A stretch of DNA of 41,978 nt from an uncultured Anaeromyxobacter sp. (lineage in GTDB: Bacteria > Myxococcota > Myxococcia > Myxococcales > Anaeromyxobacteraceae): contig CAIOAK010000111.1 in assembly GCA_903855945.1 (NCBI GenBank), positions 1-41,978 on the forward strand, in the 5' to 3' direction. This document shows positions 19,574-28,329 of the stretch, in pieces. Under the pieces are notes generated by a model that was not told the DNA's origin, did no database searches, and saw nothing but the letters and a program-made list of their open reading frames with translations. The first letter of the stretch is position 1; each line of letters starts with the position of its first letter. The position numbers and the translations under genes are program-made.

Positions 19574-21882
19574 GGCGCCGACTCCTGCGCGACGGAGCGC
19601 TGCAGGACCGACGCCGCCCGGTCCAGCTCGCAGGCGAATCGGTTGGCGAGTTCCCGGATGGCGCCGTCCTTGCGCCGCGCCGCCCGCTCCAGCTCCTCGG
19701 CCTCCTGGCTGGCGGGGGTCGCTCCCAGCGCGGCCAGCGACGACTTCATCCGGTGGGCGGCCCGGGCGACGGCATTGTGGTCTCCGGCCTCCACCGCCTC
19801 GCGAAGCTGCGAACGATCCCCCGGGAGGTTCCGCAGCGCCTCGGCGACCACGTCGCGGTAGAGCCCCGCGTCGCCCCCGCAGGCGGCGAGCGCGCTGGAC
19901 AGCACCACGGCCTCGCGCGACCGACGGGCCCGGCAGCTCTCCCGATCCTCGATCCGGCAGCTCCCGCAGGCGACCAGTCCGGCCTCCCCGCCCGCAGGCC
20001 CCGGCCCGGGTGCGCCGGAACCGGCGACGACCTCCTGGAGGGCGTCGGCGGAGAAGGGCTTCGAGAGGTAGGCATCGGCGCCGGCGGCCAGGCAGCGTTC
20101 CCGGTCGCCGCTCATCGCCTGGGCGGTGAGGGCCACCACGGTCGTGTGCCCGGCCGTACGCCGCTCCACCTCGCGGATCCCCTGGATCGCCTCGAGCCCG
20201 TCCATGACCGGCATCTGCAGGTCCATCAGGACGACGTCGAACCCTCCCTCGGCGAACCGCTGCAGCGCCTCCTGCCCGTTCGAGGCCGTGGTCACGGAGT
20301 GCCCCGCCCCCTCCAGGATGCGGACCGCGAGGAGCTGGTTGACGGGATTGTCCTCGGCGAGGAGTACCCGCCTGGGCCGCGGCGCCACGGGGGACGAGCC
20401 GGCGACCCGGACGGCCCTCTCGGGGAGGACCGGGCCGATGGGGAGCTCGACCACCAGAGCGAAGACGCTGCCGGCACCCGGCGTGCTGTCCAGCTCCACG
20501 CGCCCGCCCATGCGCTCCGCCAGCTGCTTGCAGATGGTGAGGCCGAGCCCGGTTCCGCCGAACCGGCGCGTGATGGAGTCGTCGGCCTGCACGAAGGGCT
20601 CGAAGATGGCGGCCGCGCGATCCGGGGCCACGCCGATCCCGGTGTCCTGCACGGCGACGCGGAGCTCGGCGACCCCGGGTCGAGTCTCGGTCGCGCCGGC
20701 CCGGACCGAGACCGATCCACGGTCCGTGAACCGGATCGCGTTGGAGAGCAGGTTCGTCACGATCTGGCCGAAGCGCCCCGCGTCCCCGACCAGCCGGGCG
20801 GGCACGCCGGAATCCACCCGGACGTCGAACGAGAGCCCCTTCTGTCGGGCCCGCGCGGCGAAGGGGCGAACCACCCCGTCGATGGCCTTGCGCGGATCGA
20901 ACGGCACGGCCTCGACGTCCATCCGGCCCGCCTCCACCTTGGAGAGGTCGAGGATGTCGGACAGGATGTGAAGCAGGGACTGGGCGGAGCCGTGGGCCGT
21001 CGTGAGGTACTCCCGCTGCTCCTCGGTGAGGTTCGTGCGCAGGGCCAGCGAGAGCATGCCCATGGCGCCGTTGAGCGGCGTCCGGATCTCGTGGCTCATC
21101 TTGGCGAGGAACTCCGACTTGGCGCGCGAGGCCTTCTCCGCCGCCTCCTTGGCCTCCCGGAGCTCGAGCTCCACCTGCTTGCTGCGGCCGATGTCGTTGA
21201 GCACCACGATGAGGTGCTTCACGCTCCGGTCGGGGGCGCGGACGCCGCTCACGGAGAGCATGGTCCAGGCCCAGGTGCCGTCGTTGCGAAGGAATCGTCG
21301 CTCCAGGGAGAACCGGTCGATCTCGCCGGCCTGGATCCGGTCGAAGGCGGCACCCTCGGCCGCGGCCTCGTCCGGATGGGACAGCCCGTTCCAGCCGATC
21401 CGCTTCAGATCCTCCCGGGTGTACCCGAGCAGGGAGCAGAACTCGTCGTTCACCTCGATCCAGTTCCTGCCCGGGCAGGTCACGGCGATGCCCGAACCCG
21501 GAGCGTCGAAGTAAGCCCGGAACTGCGCCTGCTGGATCTGCTCCCCCTGGTCCCGAGCCCGGTGGACGCCGGCGGTGACGATAGCCAGGATCGCGCCCGC
21601 CAGGAGGAACATCCCGAGCCCCGTTCCCAGGGTGACCAGTTCCGTGGCCCCGGCTCCGGCCAGGACCGGCCAGGCCGCCACCATGGCGACCGCGCCCAGG
21701 CCCGTCGCCAGCGCGCAGGACCATGGCCCGGCGACCAGCGCGGCGACCGCGATGGCCGGGTAGAGGGTGACGAAGGGAAACCGGATGCCGAGGACTCCCG
21801 AGAGGGCCCACCTCGCCGCGATCGCGAGGAGGACCGATCCCACCGCCACGCCAACGAACTTCCCGGCGTTCCTCGTCATCAC
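19570..21882 (-). CDS. Hybrid histidine kinase (membrane-PAS-HisKA-HATPase-REC-Hpt)
   Basis: 770-aa sensor kinase inside the exopolysaccharide operon. Residues 9-105 hold four hydrophobic helices resembling the DUF4118/KdpD-type membrane module. Then PAS (about 120-235), HisKA with His264 (SHEIRTP), HATPase with GIG at about 415-417 and GTGLGL at 443-448, REC with Asp554 ([11 protein letters not shown]), and Hpt with His710 (AHRMKSS). The linker between REC and Hpt carries C639-x2-C642-x7-C650, the same spacing as in the kinase at 9912-13391. Start ATG 21882 (a second ATG follows at 21879). It is 6 nt after the epimerase gene and overlaps the next glycosyltransferase by 4 nt. The output regulator is not in the window. 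The two hybrid kinases share the kinase-to-Hpt arrangement but have unrelated sensor parts. Confidence 0.92.
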   Translation of the reverse strand: MMTRNAGKFVGVAVGSVLLAIAARWALSGVLGIRFPFVTLYPAIAVAALVAGPWSCALATGLGAVAMVAAWPVLAGAGATELVTLGTGLGMFLLAGAILAIVTAGVHRARDQGEQIQQAQFRAYFDAPGSGIAVTCPGRNWIEVNDEFCSLLGYTREDLKRIGWNGLSHPDEAAAEGAAFDRIQAGEIDRFSLERRFLRNDGTWAWTMLSVSGVRAPDRSVKHLIVVLNDIGRSKQVELELREAKEAAEKASRAKSEFLAKMSHEIRTPLNGAMGMLSLALRTNLTEEQREYLTTAHGSAQSLLHILSDILDLSKVEAGRMDVEAVPFDPRKAIDGVVRPFAARARQKGLSFDVRVDSGVPARLVGDAGRFGQIVTNLLSNAIRFTDRGSVSVRAGATETRPGVAELRVAVQDTGIGVAPDRAAAIFEPFVQADDSITRRFGGTGLGLTICKQLAERMGGRVELDSTPGAGSVFALVVELPIGPVLPERAVRVAGSSPVAPRPRRVLLAEDNPVNQLLAVRILEGAGHSVTTASNGQEALQRFAEGGFDVVLMDLQMPVMDGLEAIQGIREVERRTAGHTTVVALTAQAMSGDRERCLAAGADAYLSKPFSADALQEVVAGSGAPGPGPAGGEAGLVACGSCRIEDRESCRARRSREAVVLSSALAACGGDAGLYRDVVAEALRNLPGDRSQLREAVEAGDHNAVARAAHRMKSSLAALGATPASQEAEELERAARRKDGAIRELANRFACELDRAASVLQRSVAQESAP

Positions 21883-21888
21883 GGCACC

Positions 21889-22923
21889 TCAGGCGGCCAG
21901 GGATGCCCGGCTGCGCAGCGCTTCCTGGTGGTACCACCTCGCGGACTCGGCCAGCCCCTGGCCGATCGAGTGCGTGGGCTCGTAACCGAGCAGGTCGCGT
22001 GCCCGCTGGATGTTGGCGTGGGAGTGGCGGATGTCGCCGTCCCGGGCCGGTCGGTGGGTGAGGTTCACCCGGGCCGAGGCGGGGTCCAGCCTGGCCGCCT
22101 CCTCGCGCATGAGCTCGAAGAGGACGCGCAGCGTGGTGCGGGCCCCGCAGGCCACGTTGTAGACGGTGCGGACCGCGGCGGGATCCATCGTGGTGGCCGC
22201 GAGCAGGTTGGCCTGGACGACGTTGGCGATGAAGGAGAAGTCGCGGCTGGTCTCGCCGTCTCCGTTCAGGAACGGGGCCGGTCCTCCGAAGAGGCTGTCG
22301 AACCAGAGCGGGATGACGGCGGCGTAGGCACCCTTCGGGTCCTGGCGAGGTCCGAACACGTTGAAGTAGCGCAGGCCGACCGGCTCCATCCCGTAGGCGT
22401 TCGCGAAGGAATGGGCATAGAGCTCGTCGGCCGCCTTGGTGGAGGCGTAGGGGGAGAGCGGACGGCCCGTCTCGTCCTCGATCTTGGGGAGGCCCGGGTG
22501 GTCGCCGTAGACGGCGCTCGAGCTGGCGTAGACCACCCGCCGGATGCCGGCGTCGCGGGCCGCATCGAGCACGTTCACGAAGCCGGTCACGTTGACGTCG
22601 TGGCTCGTCTTGGGATCGTCGATCGACCGGGGCACCGATCCGAGCGCCGCCTGGTGCAGGACCACGTCCGCGCCCGCACAGGCCGCGCGGCACGCGGCCG
22701 GGTCGCGGATGTCCCCCTGCAGGAACTCGAAGCGTTCCGGGGCGGGGGCCGAGGCGGCCGCGAGGTTGTGCCGGTATCCGGTGGACAGGTTGTCGAGGAC
22801 GCGCACCCGCTGTCCGTTCGAGAGGAGGGTCTCGACCAGGTGGGAGCCGATGAAGCCCGCACCACCGGTCACGAGCCAGGTGCGCGGCGGGCCGACGCGG
22901 AACTGCCGGGCCGCGGGGCTCAC
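21889..22923 (-). CDS. NAD-dependent UDP-HexNAc(A) 4-epimerase (WbpP/TviC-like SDR)
   Basis: 344-aa extended SDR enzyme. The Rossmann motif is WLVTGGAGFIGSHLVETL at residues 16-33, the catalytic Ser block is VVYASSSAVYGDHPGL, and the Y-x3-K pair is YASTK. The loop RYFNVFGPRQDPKGAYAAVI is characteristic of WbpP/WbgU-type enzymes that interconvert UDP-GlcNAc/UDP-GalNAc or the corresponding uronic acids. It starts at GTG 22923 in a GTGA overlap with the dehydrogenase; the pair resembles S. Typhi TviB-TviC, which makes UDP-GalNAcA. Exact substrate uncertain among GlcNAc and GlcNAcA forms. Confidence 0.87.
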   Translation of the reverse strand: MSPAARQFRVGPPRTWLVTGGAGFIGSHLVETLLSNGQRVRVLDNLSTGYRHNLAAASAPAPERFEFLQGDIRDPAACRAACAGADVVLHQAALGSVPRSIDDPKTSHDVNVTGFVNVLDAARDAGIRRVVYASSSAVYGDHPGLPKIEDETGRPLSPYASTKAADELYAHSFANAYGMEPVGLRYFNVFGPRQDPKGAYAAVIPLWFDSLFGGPAPFLNGDGETSRDFSFIANVVQANLLAATTMDPAAVRTVYNVACGARTTLRVLFELMREEAARLDPASARVNLTHRPARDGDIRHSHANIQRARDLLGYEPTHSIGQGLAESARWYHQEALRSRASLAA

Positions 22924-24365
22924 GCCTTCACCAGGCGGCAGGGGGGCGTCCGGCCGGGGAAGAGGGGGGCAACCAGGTTGCGGGTGTCCACGGCGAGCTT
23001 CACGTCGGTGAAGAGAGCGGGGTTGCGGAAGGCCTCGTGGGCGGTCAGGACCACGACGGCGTCGTAGGCGGAGAAGGTGGCGGCGTCGCAGGGGACCGAC
23101 GAGAGCATCAGGTCGTGCTTTCGCCCCTTCCGCGCCTCGGGGAAGTGCGGGTCGCAGAAGTCCACCGTGGCGCCCGCCTCCTGCAGGTGCTCGATGATCT
23201 CGTAGGAGGGGGACTCGCGGTCGTCGTCCACGTTGGCCTTGTAGGAGAGCCCGAGCACCAGGATCCGGGAGCCGCGCACCGCCTTGGCGTCGTCGTTCAG
23301 GGCGGTGGCGATCCGGCTCACCACGTGGCGCGGCATGCTGGTGTTGATCTCGCCGGCCAGCTCCACGAAGCGGGCCCACTGCCCGTTCTCTGCGGCCTTC
23401 CAGGAGAGATAGAAGGGATCGAGCGGGATGCAGTGCCCGCCCAGGCCGGGGCCCGGGTAGAAGGGCATGAAGCCGAAGGGCTTGGTCTTGGCGGCCTCGA
23501 TGACCTCCCAGATGTCGATGTCCATCCCGTCGAGGATCACCTTCATCTCGTTGACGAGCGCGATGTTCACCGAGCGGAAGATGTTCTCGAGGAGCTTGGA
23601 CGACTCGGCCACGCGGGCCGAGGAGACGCGGACCACCTTCTCGACGGCGGCGGCGTACATGGCCACCGCGGCGTCGGAGGAGGCGTCGTCCACGCCGCCC
23701 ACCACCTTGGGGATGGAGCGGGTGGCGAACTTGCCGTTGCCCGGGTCCTCGCGCTCCGGCGAGAAGGCCAGCAGGAAGTCCTCCGTGCAGCGGAGCCCGC
23801 TCTTCTCCAGGATCCCGCGGACCTCGACGTCGGTCGTTCCCGGGTAGGTGGTGGACTCGAGGACCACGAGCTGGCCGCGGCGGAGCCGCTTGGCGATGGC
23901 CTCGGCGCTCCGGTGGATGTAGGAGTTGTCCGGCTCGCGGTGCGGCCCGAGCGGCGTGGGCACGCAGATGATGATGGCGTCGCAGTCGGCGAGGCCGTCG
24001 AAGTCGCTGGTGGCGCTGAACCGCCCGCCCTTCACGGCGGCGGCCACGCGCTCGGGGCCGATGTGCTTGATGTACGACTCGCCGCGGGAGAGCGCCTCGA
24101 TCTTCCGGGGGTCGAGGTCGAACCCCTGGACCGGGAATCCGCCCTCGTTGAAGACCAGCGCCAGCGGCAGCCCCACGTAGCCCTGGCCGATGATGCCGAT
24201 CCGGGCGGTGCGGGCCTCCACCTTGGCGATGAAGGCGTCCGCCAGGGCCTCGCCCGGCTGCATGGGGGCATTGGCTGCGGGCGGCGGAGCGCCGACCCCA
24301 TCCAGGCCGACCTGGCTGGGCTGCGGGGTGGGAATCTCGACGGGTGAGGCGCCGGCGGCGGACAT
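22920..24365 (-). CDS. UDP-HexNAc 6-dehydrogenase (WbpA/TviB/WecC-like)
   Basis: 481-aa enzyme oxidising UDP-GlcNAc or UDP-ManNAc to the uronic acid with two NAD+. The Rossmann fold is GIIGQGYVGLPLA (57-69), and the catalytic Cys312 lies in GPGLGGHCIPLDP. Other family blocks are LESTTYPGTT and GLSYKANVDDDRESP. The first about 50 residues are an extra Ala/Pro-rich, probably disordered extension. The ATG at 24365 has an AAGGAA ribosome site. With wecB upstream it could yield UDP-ManNAcA; with the epimerase downstream, UDP-GalNAcA; both are possible. Confidence 0.9.
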   Translation of the reverse strand: MSAAGASPVEIPTPQPSQVGLDGVGAPPPAANAPMQPGEALADAFIAKVEARTARIGIIGQGYVGLPLALVFNEGGFPVQGFDLDPRKIEALSRGESYIKHIGPERVAAAVKGGRFSATSDFDGLADCDAIIICVPTPLGPHREPDNSYIHRSAEAIAKRLRRGQLVVLESTTYPGTTDVEVRGILEKSGLRCTEDFLLAFSPEREDPGNGKFATRSIPKVVGGVDDASSDAAVAMYAAAVEKVVRVSSARVAESSKLLENIFRSVNIALVNEMKVILDGMDIDIWEVIEAAKTKPFGFMPFYPGPGLGGHCIPLDPFYLSWKAAENGQWARFVELAGEINTSMPRHVVSRIATALNDDAKAVRGSRILVLGLSYKANVDDDRESPSYEIIEHLQEAGATVDFCDPHFPEARKGRKHDLMLSSVPCDAATFSAYDAVVVLTAHEAFRNPALFTDVKLAVDTRNLVAPLFPGRTPPCRLVKA

Positions 24366-24378
24366 TTTCGTTCCTTGC

Positions 24379-24395
24379 TTGCCGCGTGGCGGCAA
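24379..24395. repeat. Perfect 7-3-7 palindrome ahead of the dehydrogenase gene
   Basis: TTGCCGC and GCGGCAA are separated by 3 nt, in the 70-nt gap between the half-STAS gene and the dehydrogenase gene. It lies just upstream of the ribosome site. It could be an mRNA hairpin that stabilises or modulates the downstream message, or a protein site; nothing more can be said. Confidence 0.45.
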
Positions 24396-24435
24396 TCGGT
24401 GGGGTGGAGGAGTGAGCGGAGGAAGGCGTGGCGGC

Positions 24436-24723
24436 CTAGTTCGAGCGGCGCATGGGCTCGTTGGCCGGGGCCAGGTCGGGCAGCGGACGACCCTCGAGCA
24501 TCCAGCCGAGGCCGAGGTCCTGGAGCATCCGGGCCACGTCGGGCGTCGCGTTGACGACCCGGATCTTGTGGCCGGTGCGGGCGACCTTGCCGTGGACGCG
24601 GACGAGCGAGGAGAGGGCAGCGGCGTCGAGCGACTGGAGCCCGGCGAGCGAGTAGACGTTCGCGGAAGCGGCGGCGGTGGCGCTGGGCATCGGGAGGGCG
24701 GCGGCGTAGGCAGGAGGGCTCAT
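24436..24723 (-). CDS. Small half-STAS domain protein lacking the phospho-Ser
   Basis: 95-aa protein. Residues 23-85 align with the second half of a STAS domain (anti-sigma-factor antagonist fold): the strand VYSLAGLQSLD, then helix LSSLVRVHGKVARTG, strand KIRVVNA, and helix PDVARMLQDLGL. The first half of the fold (about 40 residues) is absent, replaced by an Ala-rich N-terminus. The usual D-S-S-G phosphorylation site reads D33-A-A-A36, so it cannot be controlled by Ser phosphorylation in the normal way. The ATG at 24723 lies 1 nt after the wecB stop. STAS proteins are known in exopolysaccharide loci (SypA in Vibrio fischeri). Whether this one is a regulator, a scaffold or a decaying relic is open. 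Confidence 0.68.
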   Translation of the reverse strand: MSPPAYAAALPMPSATAAASANVYSLAGLQSLDAAALSSLVRVHGKVARTGHKIRVVNATPDVARMLQDLGLGWMLEGRPLPDLAPANEPMRRSN

Positions 24724-24724
24724 G

Positions 24725-25882
24725 TCAGGCGACCTTCAGGACTGGGGTGGTGTTTCCGTTCGGCACGGTCACATGCAATGCAGGCCGCGTGCCGAGCAGC
24801 TGGATCAGCGAATCCGCAATGCGAATCGAGGCCCTGCCGTCCCCGTAGGGATTGACCGTCTGGGTGCGGCGCACCGAAGTGGCCAGGAGTGTTCCAAGGC
24901 GGCGCGCGATCCGTACCGGATCGGTACCCACCAGCTCGGCCAGCCCCGCATCGACACCCTCGGGACGCTCGGTGGTCTCGCGCACGACCAGGATGGGGGC
25001 GCCGAAGGTGGGGGCCTCCTCCTGCACGCCGCCGGAATCGGTGACGATGACGTCGGCCCGCTGCATGAGGGCCACGAAGGGAAGGTAGCCCTGGGGCTCG
25101 ACGAGCTCGACCCCGGCCACGCCGGAGAGCACCTCCGCTGCGGCCTCCCGCACGTGGGGATTCGGATGCACCGGCCAGACGACCCGGGCGCGCGGCACGC
25201 CAACGATGGCCTCGCGGATGGCACCCAGCACGCCCCGGAGGGGAGCGCCCAGGCTCTCCCTGCGGTGGAGGGTGACGAGCACGAGCCGGTCCACGGACGA
25301 GACGGGCACGGGAAGCTCGGGGGAGCGGCGCGAGGCGTCGAGCAGGGCGTCGATCCCGGTGTTCCCGGTCACCACGATTCGATCGGCCGGGACCCCCTCG
25401 CGAAGGAGGTTCGCGAGCGCACCGCGGGTGGGGGCGTAATGGATGCTGGCCAGCGCGCCGGCGAGGCGCCGGTTGGCCTCCTCGGGGAACGGGCTGTCGA
25501 TGCTCTCGGTTCGCAGCCCCGCCTCCACGTGGGCGAAGGGGATCCGACGGTAGAAGGAGGCCATCGCCGAGGCGAGGACGGTGGTCGTGTCCCCCTGTGC
25601 CAGGACGACGTCGAAGGCCCGGCCCGCCATCACCGAGTCGATCCCGTCGAGCAAGCGGGACGTCAGCGCGGCGAGGGCCTGGTCCGGGCGCATGACGTCG
25701 AGGTCGGCGTCGGCGACCAGGCCGAAGTCGGACGCGGCCTGGTGGAGGAGTCCCTTGTGCTGCCCGGTGAACAGGATGTGGACGTCGAATCGGCCCGTGG
25801 CCCGCAGGGCGCGAACGACCGGGGCCATCTTGATGGCCTCCGGTCGGGTTCCGATCACGGCGAGAGCGTTGATCTTCTTCAT
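24725..25882 (-). CDS. wecB: UDP-N-acetylglucosamine 2-epimerase (non-hydrolysing)
   Basis: 385-aa cytosolic enzyme converting UDP-GlcNAc to UDP-ManNAc. Family blocks: AVIGTRPEAIKMAPVV at residues 7-22, HILFTGQHKGLL, LAQGDTTTVLASAMA, FAHVEAGLRTESIDSPFPEE, and the active-site DSGGVQEEAPTFGAP. The ATG at 25882 gives the canonical N-terminus; a GTG at 25900 in frame overlaps a probable -12 element. It lies 51 nt after the flippase and has its own sigma-54-like promoter. The product may feed the dehydrogenase at 22920 to give ManNAcA, or be used as ManNAc. Confidence 0.94.
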   Translation of the reverse strand: MKKINALAVIGTRPEAIKMAPVVRALRATGRFDVHILFTGQHKGLLHQAASDFGLVADADLDVMRPDQALAALTSRLLDGIDSVMAGRAFDVVLAQGDTTTVLASAMASFYRRIPFAHVEAGLRTESIDSPFPEEANRRLAGALASIHYAPTRGALANLLREGVPADRIVVTGNTGIDALLDASRRSPELPVPVSSVDRLVLVTLHRRESLGAPLRGVLGAIREAIVGVPRARVVWPVHPNPHVREAAAEVLSGVAGVELVEPQGYLPFVALMQRADVIVTDSGGVQEEAPTFGAPILVVRETTERPEGVDAGLAELVGTDPVRIARRLGTLLATSVRRTQTVNPYGDGRASIRIADSLIQLLGTRPALHVTVPNGNTTPVLKVA

Positions 25883-25895
25883 GGCCTTCGGGGAT

Positions 25896-25911
25896 TGCAC
25901 GCAAGGTGCCA
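25896..25911 (-). promoter_or_regulatory. Sigma-54-like internal promoter before wecB
   Basis: Minus-strand TGGCACCTTGCGTGCA (25911 to 25896) has a perfect TGGCAC -24 block and TGCA -12 block with GG and GC 10 nt apart. The predicted start of transcription is near 25885, 3 nt before the wecB ATG. The 51-nt gap between flippase and wecB contains little else. GGAAC/GTTCC boxes lie at about 25978-26016, 65-105 bp upstream, inside the flippase 3' end. Confidence 0.5.
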
Positions 25912-25933
25912 GCCCCGGAGGCCAGGAAATGCG

Positions 25934-27205
25934 TCAGCGTGGGGCAGCGGGCGACGCGAGCGGGGCGACCTGCCCCGTTCCGGAACGACCGCTCCGGAAC
26001 AGGTGGAACACCCGCGGCCCGATGAGGTACGCGGACAGGACGCAGACCTCGGCCACGAAGGTGGCGATGGCCGCACCGCGCGCCCCCATGGACGGGATGA
26101 GGAGCAGGTTCACCCCGATGTTGGCGGTCGCGGCGAGCCCCTGGCCGAAGGGCATGACCTTCTCGCGACCGGCGGCGACGATCCGGCGGGAGAGGAAGGC
26201 GGTCTGGACCTGGAGCACGCTGGCGCCGAGCAGCCAGGCGAAGGTGGGTCCCGCATCGCTCCAGCCCTTGCCGTACAGAAGGGTGATGAAGGCGCCGGCG
26301 AACGGAACGAGGAGGAGGGGTCCCGTCGAGAGGGCGATCGAGGCCAGGATCCCGAGCTTCCGGGCCCGGTTCCGGGCGGCCGGGTCGGCCGACACCAGGC
26401 CGGGGAAGAGCGCCATGGCGAAGGCGCTGGCGCCGGTGGCGATCCCGTTGATGACCCGGTACGAGCCGCCGTAGAGGCCGAGCTGCACCGGCGTGGACAT
26501 CGACTCGAGCAGGATCATGTCGGCGCGGGCCGAGATGGTCCCGAACACCGACGAGAGGATGAGCCATCGGCCTCGGCGGCTGATCTGGGCGCGGACCTCG
26601 TCGTCCCGCCGGAGGCGCAGCGGGAACAGCTTCCGGTGCACGAGCAGCGCCCGACCCGAGGCGAGCGTCGCGGCGCCGGCCACCTGGCCGCCCATGGCGA
26701 GAAGCAGGTCGCCCCGCCAGGCGCCCCAGGCCACCCCGGCCAGCATGACCAGGCGCGAGAAGGCGATGACCGGCAGGTCCCGGGAGGAGGCGCCCCGCCC
26801 CAGGATCGCGTAGTTGAAGGTGGCGCTCGCCCCATTCACTATGAGTGCAATGAGCGCCAGGGCCAGCGCCGCCGCCCCCTCGGCGTCGAGCCGGAGCAGG
26901 AGGCCGATGGCCAGGCCGATGGCCACCGTGAGCGCGGTGCCCCGGGCGAGCGCCACGAACGAGCCCTCCAGGATCGCCCCCGGATCGTGCTTTCGCCCGG
27001 CGTAGAGGGTCACCGAGACCTCGGAGGCGCCGAAGAGGAGCACGATGGCGAGGATGCCGGCCACGGCGAGCGCGAAGGTGTAGTGCCCCATGGCGACGGG
27101 CCCGAGCGCACGGGCGACCAGAACGCCGGCGGCGATCTGGCTCGCCATGTCGATGGCCTGGACCATCACCGTGGCGGCGGCGGGCGGGAGACGGAGGATC
27201 TTCAT
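25934..27205 (-). CDS. Wzx-like polysaccharide flippase (MOP superfamily)
   Basis: 423-aa inner-membrane protein with about 12-14 hydrophobic helices. The N-terminal segment QIAAGVLVARALGPVAMGHY and the middle GLYGGSYRVINGI are typical of oligosaccharide flippases. It should move the lipid-linked repeat unit to the periplasm. The ATG at 27205 overlaps the preceding glycosyltransferase stop as ATGA. The end (residues about 400-423) is Ser/Pro-rich, and its DNA holds several GGAAC boxes. Confidence 0.87.
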   Translation of the reverse strand: MKILRLPPAAATVMVQAIDMASQIAAGVLVARALGPVAMGHYTFALAVAGILAIVLLFGASEVSVTLYAGRKHDPGAILEGSFVALARGTALTVAIGLAIGLLLRLDAEGAAALALALIALIVNGASATFNYAILGRGASSRDLPVIAFSRLVMLAGVAWGAWRGDLLLAMGGQVAGAATLASGRALLVHRKLFPLRLRRDDEVRAQISRRGRWLILSSVFGTISARADMILLESMSTPVQLGLYGGSYRVINGIATGASAFAMALFPGLVSADPAARNRARKLGILASIALSTGPLLLVPFAGAFITLLYGKGWSDAGPTFAWLLGASVLQVQTAFLSRRIVAAGREKVMPFGQGLAATANIGVNLLLIPSMGARGAAIATFVAEVCVLSAYLIGPRVFHLFRSGRSGTGQVAPLASPAAPR

Positions 27206-28326
27206 GGCAGGCACTCGTCGAAGAGACGGCGGTAGGCCTGGGCCTGCGCCGGGAAGGTGAATTCGGAGACGATCCGGCGGCGGGCCTCCGCGGCCATGTC
27301 CCGGGCGTGCTCCGGATCGGCGAGCACCTCCAGGATGCACCGGGCCAGCTCGGCGGGGCGCTGCGCCGGGACCAGGCGGCCGTGGCGTCCGTCCTCCACG
27401 ACCTCTCCGGTACCCCCGACGGCGGTGGCCACGATGGGAACCGAGCAAGCGCCCGCCTCCAGCACCACGTTGGGCATCCCCTCGGTGTGGGAGGACTGCA
27501 CGAAGAGGTCGGCGTTCGCCATGAGCCGGTCCATGTCGCTCCGGAAGCCCGCCAGGACGAAGTTCTGCTCGAGCCGATGGGCCTGGACGGCCTCCTCGAG
27601 ATCCTCCCAGAGGGCGCCGTCCCCCACGAGCAGGAAGCCGGTGGTGGGCATGCGGTCCACGACCTGCCGGGCGGCGCGGATCAGGTCCTCGAAGCCCTTC
27701 TCCGGGCTCAGCCTCCCGGCGGCGATGACGATCCGCTCGGGCCGCACCGGGAAGAGCTCCTCCATCTCCCGCCGGATGGCTGCATCGGGCGATCCGAACC
27801 GGGAAGCGTCGATGGCGTTCTGGATGACGACGACCCGATCGCCGCGGACACCCGCCTCCCGGACCCGCTCTCCCTGGCGATGCGAGACCGCGACGACCCG
27901 CCGGGCGCCCCGGATGGCCAGCTTGTCGATGGCCTCGTTGATGCGCACGCGGAGGGTGGCGCCGGTCCAGCCCCGGGAGATGGCCAGATGCGGAACGCCC
28001 GCCCGGCGGGCCGCGAGGAGCCCCACCATGTCCGACTTGTAGCCGTGCGTGAGGATCACGTCGGGATGCAGTTGCAAGAGCCATTCCGTCACCTCCGACA
28101 CGGCCTTGCCCACCGGCCGGCCGGTGGCCGCGAGGAGGTTCGACTCCAGCCCGAGCTTCACGGCCTGGTCGTGGAGCGCCCTCCCCTCCGGGAAACCGAG
28201 GAAGACCGTCCGGTCGTCGGGGGCGAGCGCCTGGGCGAGGCCGAGCATCTGCCGCTCCGGACCGCCCAGGAACGGGGATGCCACCAGGTTGACGATGGTC
28301 CGGGAGCGGGGGGCGGAGCGGTTCAT
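27202..28326 (-). CDS. Family 4 glycosyltransferase
   Basis: 374-aa GT-B enzyme. The N-terminal acceptor loop is FLGGPERQMLGLAQAL; middle segment HPDVILTHGYKSDMVG; donor domain with IVIAAGRLSPEKGFEDLI and SSHTEGMPNVVLEAGACSVPIV (E-x7-E motif of GT4). Start ATG 28326, 3 nt after the acyltransferase stop; ends in an ATGA overlap with the flippase gene. Sugar specificity not deducible. Acts on the cytosolic side in repeat-unit assembly. Confidence 0.9.
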   Translation of the reverse strand: MNRSAPRSRTIVNLVASPFLGGPERQMLGLAQALAPDDRTVFLGFPEGRALHDQAVKLGLESNLLAATGRPVGKAVSEVTEWLLQLHPDVILTHGYKSDMVGLLAARRAGVPHLAISRGWTGATLRVRINEAIDKLAIRGARRVVAVSHRQGERVREAGVRGDRVVVIQNAIDASRFGSPDAAIRREMEELFPVRPERIVIAAGRLSPEKGFEDLIRAARQVVDRMPTTGFLLVGDGALWEDLEEAVQAHRLEQNFVLAGFRSDMDRLMANADLFVQSSHTEGMPNVVLEAGACSVPIVATAVGGTGEVVEDGRHGRLVPAQRPAELARCILEVLADPEHARDMAAEARRRIVSEFTFPAQAQAYRRLFDECLP

Positions 28327-28329
28327 GGC

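Noticed and set aside
18449-22693. 1414-codon open frame on the minus strand
   Set aside because: Only 18449-19573 encodes a protein (glycosyltransferase); the remainder is an alternative frame of the hybrid kinase and epimerase genes.
25978-26016. Cluster of GGAAC/GTTCC boxes as a separate operator
   Set aside because: It lies inside the flippase coding end, where codon constraint in GC-rich DNA could produce it; kept only as supporting evidence for the wecB promoter.
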